From NCBI GenBank assembly GCA_947377865.1, contig CANCHK010000003.1, positions 1 through 64,000 of the forward strand: 64,000 bases of DNA, in the 5' to 3' direction. Numbering within the stretch: the stretch's first letter is position 1; each line of letters opens with the position of its first letter. The notes under the pieces are model-generated. The model saw only the letters and a program-made list of their open reading frames with translations, was not told the DNA's origin and ran no database searches. The position numbers and the translations under genes are program-made. Source of the DNA: Opitutia bacterium. Its GTDB lineage: Bacteria; Verrucomicrobiota; Verrucomicrobiia; Opitutales; UBA953. This document shows positions 62,608 through 64,000 of the stretch, in pieces.

Positions 62608-64000
62608 GGCGACGTGGCGGCGGCACGGCGGCGCTGCAGACGGTCGAACCACAGGTAAATCACCGGAGTGGTGAAGAGCGTCAGGATCTGGCTCAGAATC
62701 AATCCGCCGACCATCGTGATGCCCAGCGGCTGGCGCATCTCGGAACCCATGCCTGCCCCGAGCATCAGCGGCAACGCGCCGAGGAGCGCGGCCATGGTGG
62801 TCATGAGGATCGGGCGGAAGCGTAGCAGGCAGGCCTGGGTGATGGCCTCCTCAGGATTGAGGCCCTGCGTGCGTTCGGCATCGAGGGCGAAGTCGACCAT
62901 CATGATGGCGTTCTTCTTCACGATACCGATGAGCAGGATGATACCGATGATGCCGATGACGTCCAAGTCGGTGCGTGAGAGGATCAACGCCAGGAGCGCA
63001 CCAACGCCAGCCGAAGGCAAGGTCGAGAGGATTGTCACCGGATGAATAAAGCTCTCGTACAGGACACCGAGCACGATGTACATGACCACGATGGCGGCCA
63101 AGATAAGCCAAAGCTCGTTCTTTAGCGCGATCTCAAAGGCCGCCGCGGCGCCTTGGAAGGTGGTGTCGATCGAGACGGGCATGCCGAGGTCCTTTTCGGC
63201 CTTCTTGATGGCTTTCACCGCGTCACCCAACGCAGCACCTTCGGCGAGATTGAAAGAGATACGGGCGCAAGGGAACTGCCCGACGCGCGTGATCGCTAGC
63301 TGCGCCGGCTGCTCGCGGAACCGGGCGAGATTGGAGAGCGGAACCTGCGCACCACCTGGGGCGGAGACGTAAAGGCGACCGAGGGACTCAGGACCATCAC
63401 GGAACTCAGGCTTCACCTCGAGAATCACGCGGTACTGGCTGGATTGGGTAAAGATCGTGGAGATGATGCGCTGGCCGAGCGCGTCGTAGAGCACGGCGTC
63501 GATATCGGCGACGGAGATACCGTAGCGGCCCGCGGCCGTACGATCGATATCAACGAACACCTGGCGTCCGTTGAGCTGTAGGTCCGTGGCCACATCCTTG
63601 ACCGCCGGAATGGCTTTCACCTTCTCCATCAGCTGGGGCACCCATTCGGCGAGCTCTTCCATACGCGGGGTCTGGAGCAAGAACTGATACTGGGTACGGC
63701 TGACGGTGGTGTCCACGGTCATGTCCTGCACGGGCTGAAGGTAGAGGGCGACGCCCTCGAGCTTAGCCATCTTGGCCTTCAGGCGCTCGGCGATGGCTGG
63801 CGCTCGCGACTTACGCTCCTCAAGCGGGCGCAGATTAATGACCATGCGACCGGAGTTGACGGTGGAGCTAGTGCCGTCGACTCCGATAAATGAGGCGAGG
63901 CTTTCGACGTCGGGGTCGGACAAAATCTCCTGGGCGATCTCCTGCTGCTTAACGGCCATAGCGGAAAAGGAGATGTCCTGGCGGGCCTCGGTGACAGCCT
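62604..64000 (-). CDS. RND efflux permease (MdtB-like), partial
   Basis: The frame is open to the right edge, so the 5' half is outside the window; 465 C-terminal residues are seen. The visible part starts [12 protein letters not shown] and contains [10 protein letters not shown]...[27 protein letters not shown], and [22 protein letters not shown], the second permease of a MdtBC/MuxBC pair. With the gene above and the NodT duct it forms a tripartite system whose adaptor should lie further right. Confidence 0.93.
   Translation of the reverse strand, partial: AVTEARQDISFSAMAVKQQEIAQEILSDPDVESLASFIGVDGTSSTVNSGRMVINLRPLEERKSRAPAIAERLKAKMAKLEGVALYLQPVQDMTVDTTVSRTQYQFLLQTPRMEELAEWVPQLMEKVKAIPAVKDVATDLQLNGRQVFVDIDRTAAGRYGISVADIDAVLYDALGQRIISTIFTQSSQYRVILEVKPEFRDGPESLGRLYVSAPGGAQVPLSNLARFREQPAQLAITRVGQFPCARISFNLAEGAALGDAVKAIKKAEKDLGMPVSIDTTFQGAAAAFEIALKNELWLILAAIVVMYIVLGVLYESFIHPVTILSTLPSAGVGALLALILSRTDLDVIGIIGIILLIGIVKKNAIMMVDFALDAERTQGLNPEEAITQACLLRFRPILMTTMAALLGALPLMLGAGMGSEMRQPLGITMVGGLILSQILTLFTTPVIYLWFDRLQRRRAAATSP

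Overview
The window is about 60-63% GC and densely coded, and it reads like a chromosome segment of a Verrucomicrobiota bacterium, probably Opitutae. The evidence is a run of verrucomicrobial prepilin-type cassette proteins, a glucuronoyl esterase of the kind studied in Opitutus, exported DUF1080, DUF6807, sulfatase, PL6 and SGNH proteins typical of polysaccharide-degrading Verrucomicrobia and Planctomycetes, and menaquinone genes. No 16S rRNA is present, so the taxonomic placement is inference.

Layout. 1-12 kb is housekeeping: the menD 3' end, an exported esterase, a DUF1653-GNAT fusion, lepB-lepA-fabD, purH, parB, a LysM protein, mnmA, menG and tRNA-Arg(ACG). 12-16.4 kb has kamA, a sterol-desaturase-like hydroxylase, a DUF1080 protein and accA, closed by a strong terminator. 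16.4-20 kb is a translationally coupled four-gene pseudopilin operon, followed by a Na+/H+ antiporter-like gene. 21.5-27.8 kb is an RND pump of AcrAB-OprM type with a divergent TetR repressor and a textbook palindromic operator. 27.8-30.4 kb has a coiled-coil exported protein, an SGNH hydrolase and a queuosine-precursor transporter. 30.4-36.5 kb has a structured non-coding stretch, tRNA-Leu(UAA), trpA and an operon pyrB-pyrC'-CPBP protease-thiL. 36.6-41.3 kb has tandem SGNH paralogues, an MFS transporter, tRNA-Arg(CCG) and a CE15 esterase. 41.5-47.3 kb has folA, a PpiD-like protein, gltX-glnS and tRNA-Ser(GGA) with a duplicated 3' end. 47.5-53.1 kb is a second RND pump. 53.1-58 kb is a polysaccharide-oriented cluster (SGNH, sulfatase, DUF6807, PL6 lyase). 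58-64 kb is a third RND system of MdtBC type that runs off the right edge.

How it works together. Three separate tripartite RND pumps and many exported hydrolases suggest a free-living Gram-negative heterotroph that meets complex glycans and toxic small molecules. pyrB is coupled to a dihydroorotase homologue that has lost its metal-binding His-x-His pair, as in the pyrB-pyrC' arrangement of Pseudomonas, which predicts a structural rather than catalytic partner.

The most unusual material is between the genes. Nearly every longer intergenic gap is built from a small set of repeat families: (i) CCCCTA-type hexamer arrays whose C-rich strand is always the coding strand upstream of a gene and whose G-rich strand follows stop codons; (ii) hairpins of variable stem sequence tagged with GTAGGG or its complement, often paired head to head like REPINs; (iii) heptamer arrays such as GCGGTTA placed directly after stop codons; (iv) GGGGACA-type arrays; and (v) long perfect palindromes that start inside or at the stop codon. 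No transposase or RAYT gene is seen in this window. These families, and especially their strand polarity relative to genes, are the best candidate here for something undescribed.
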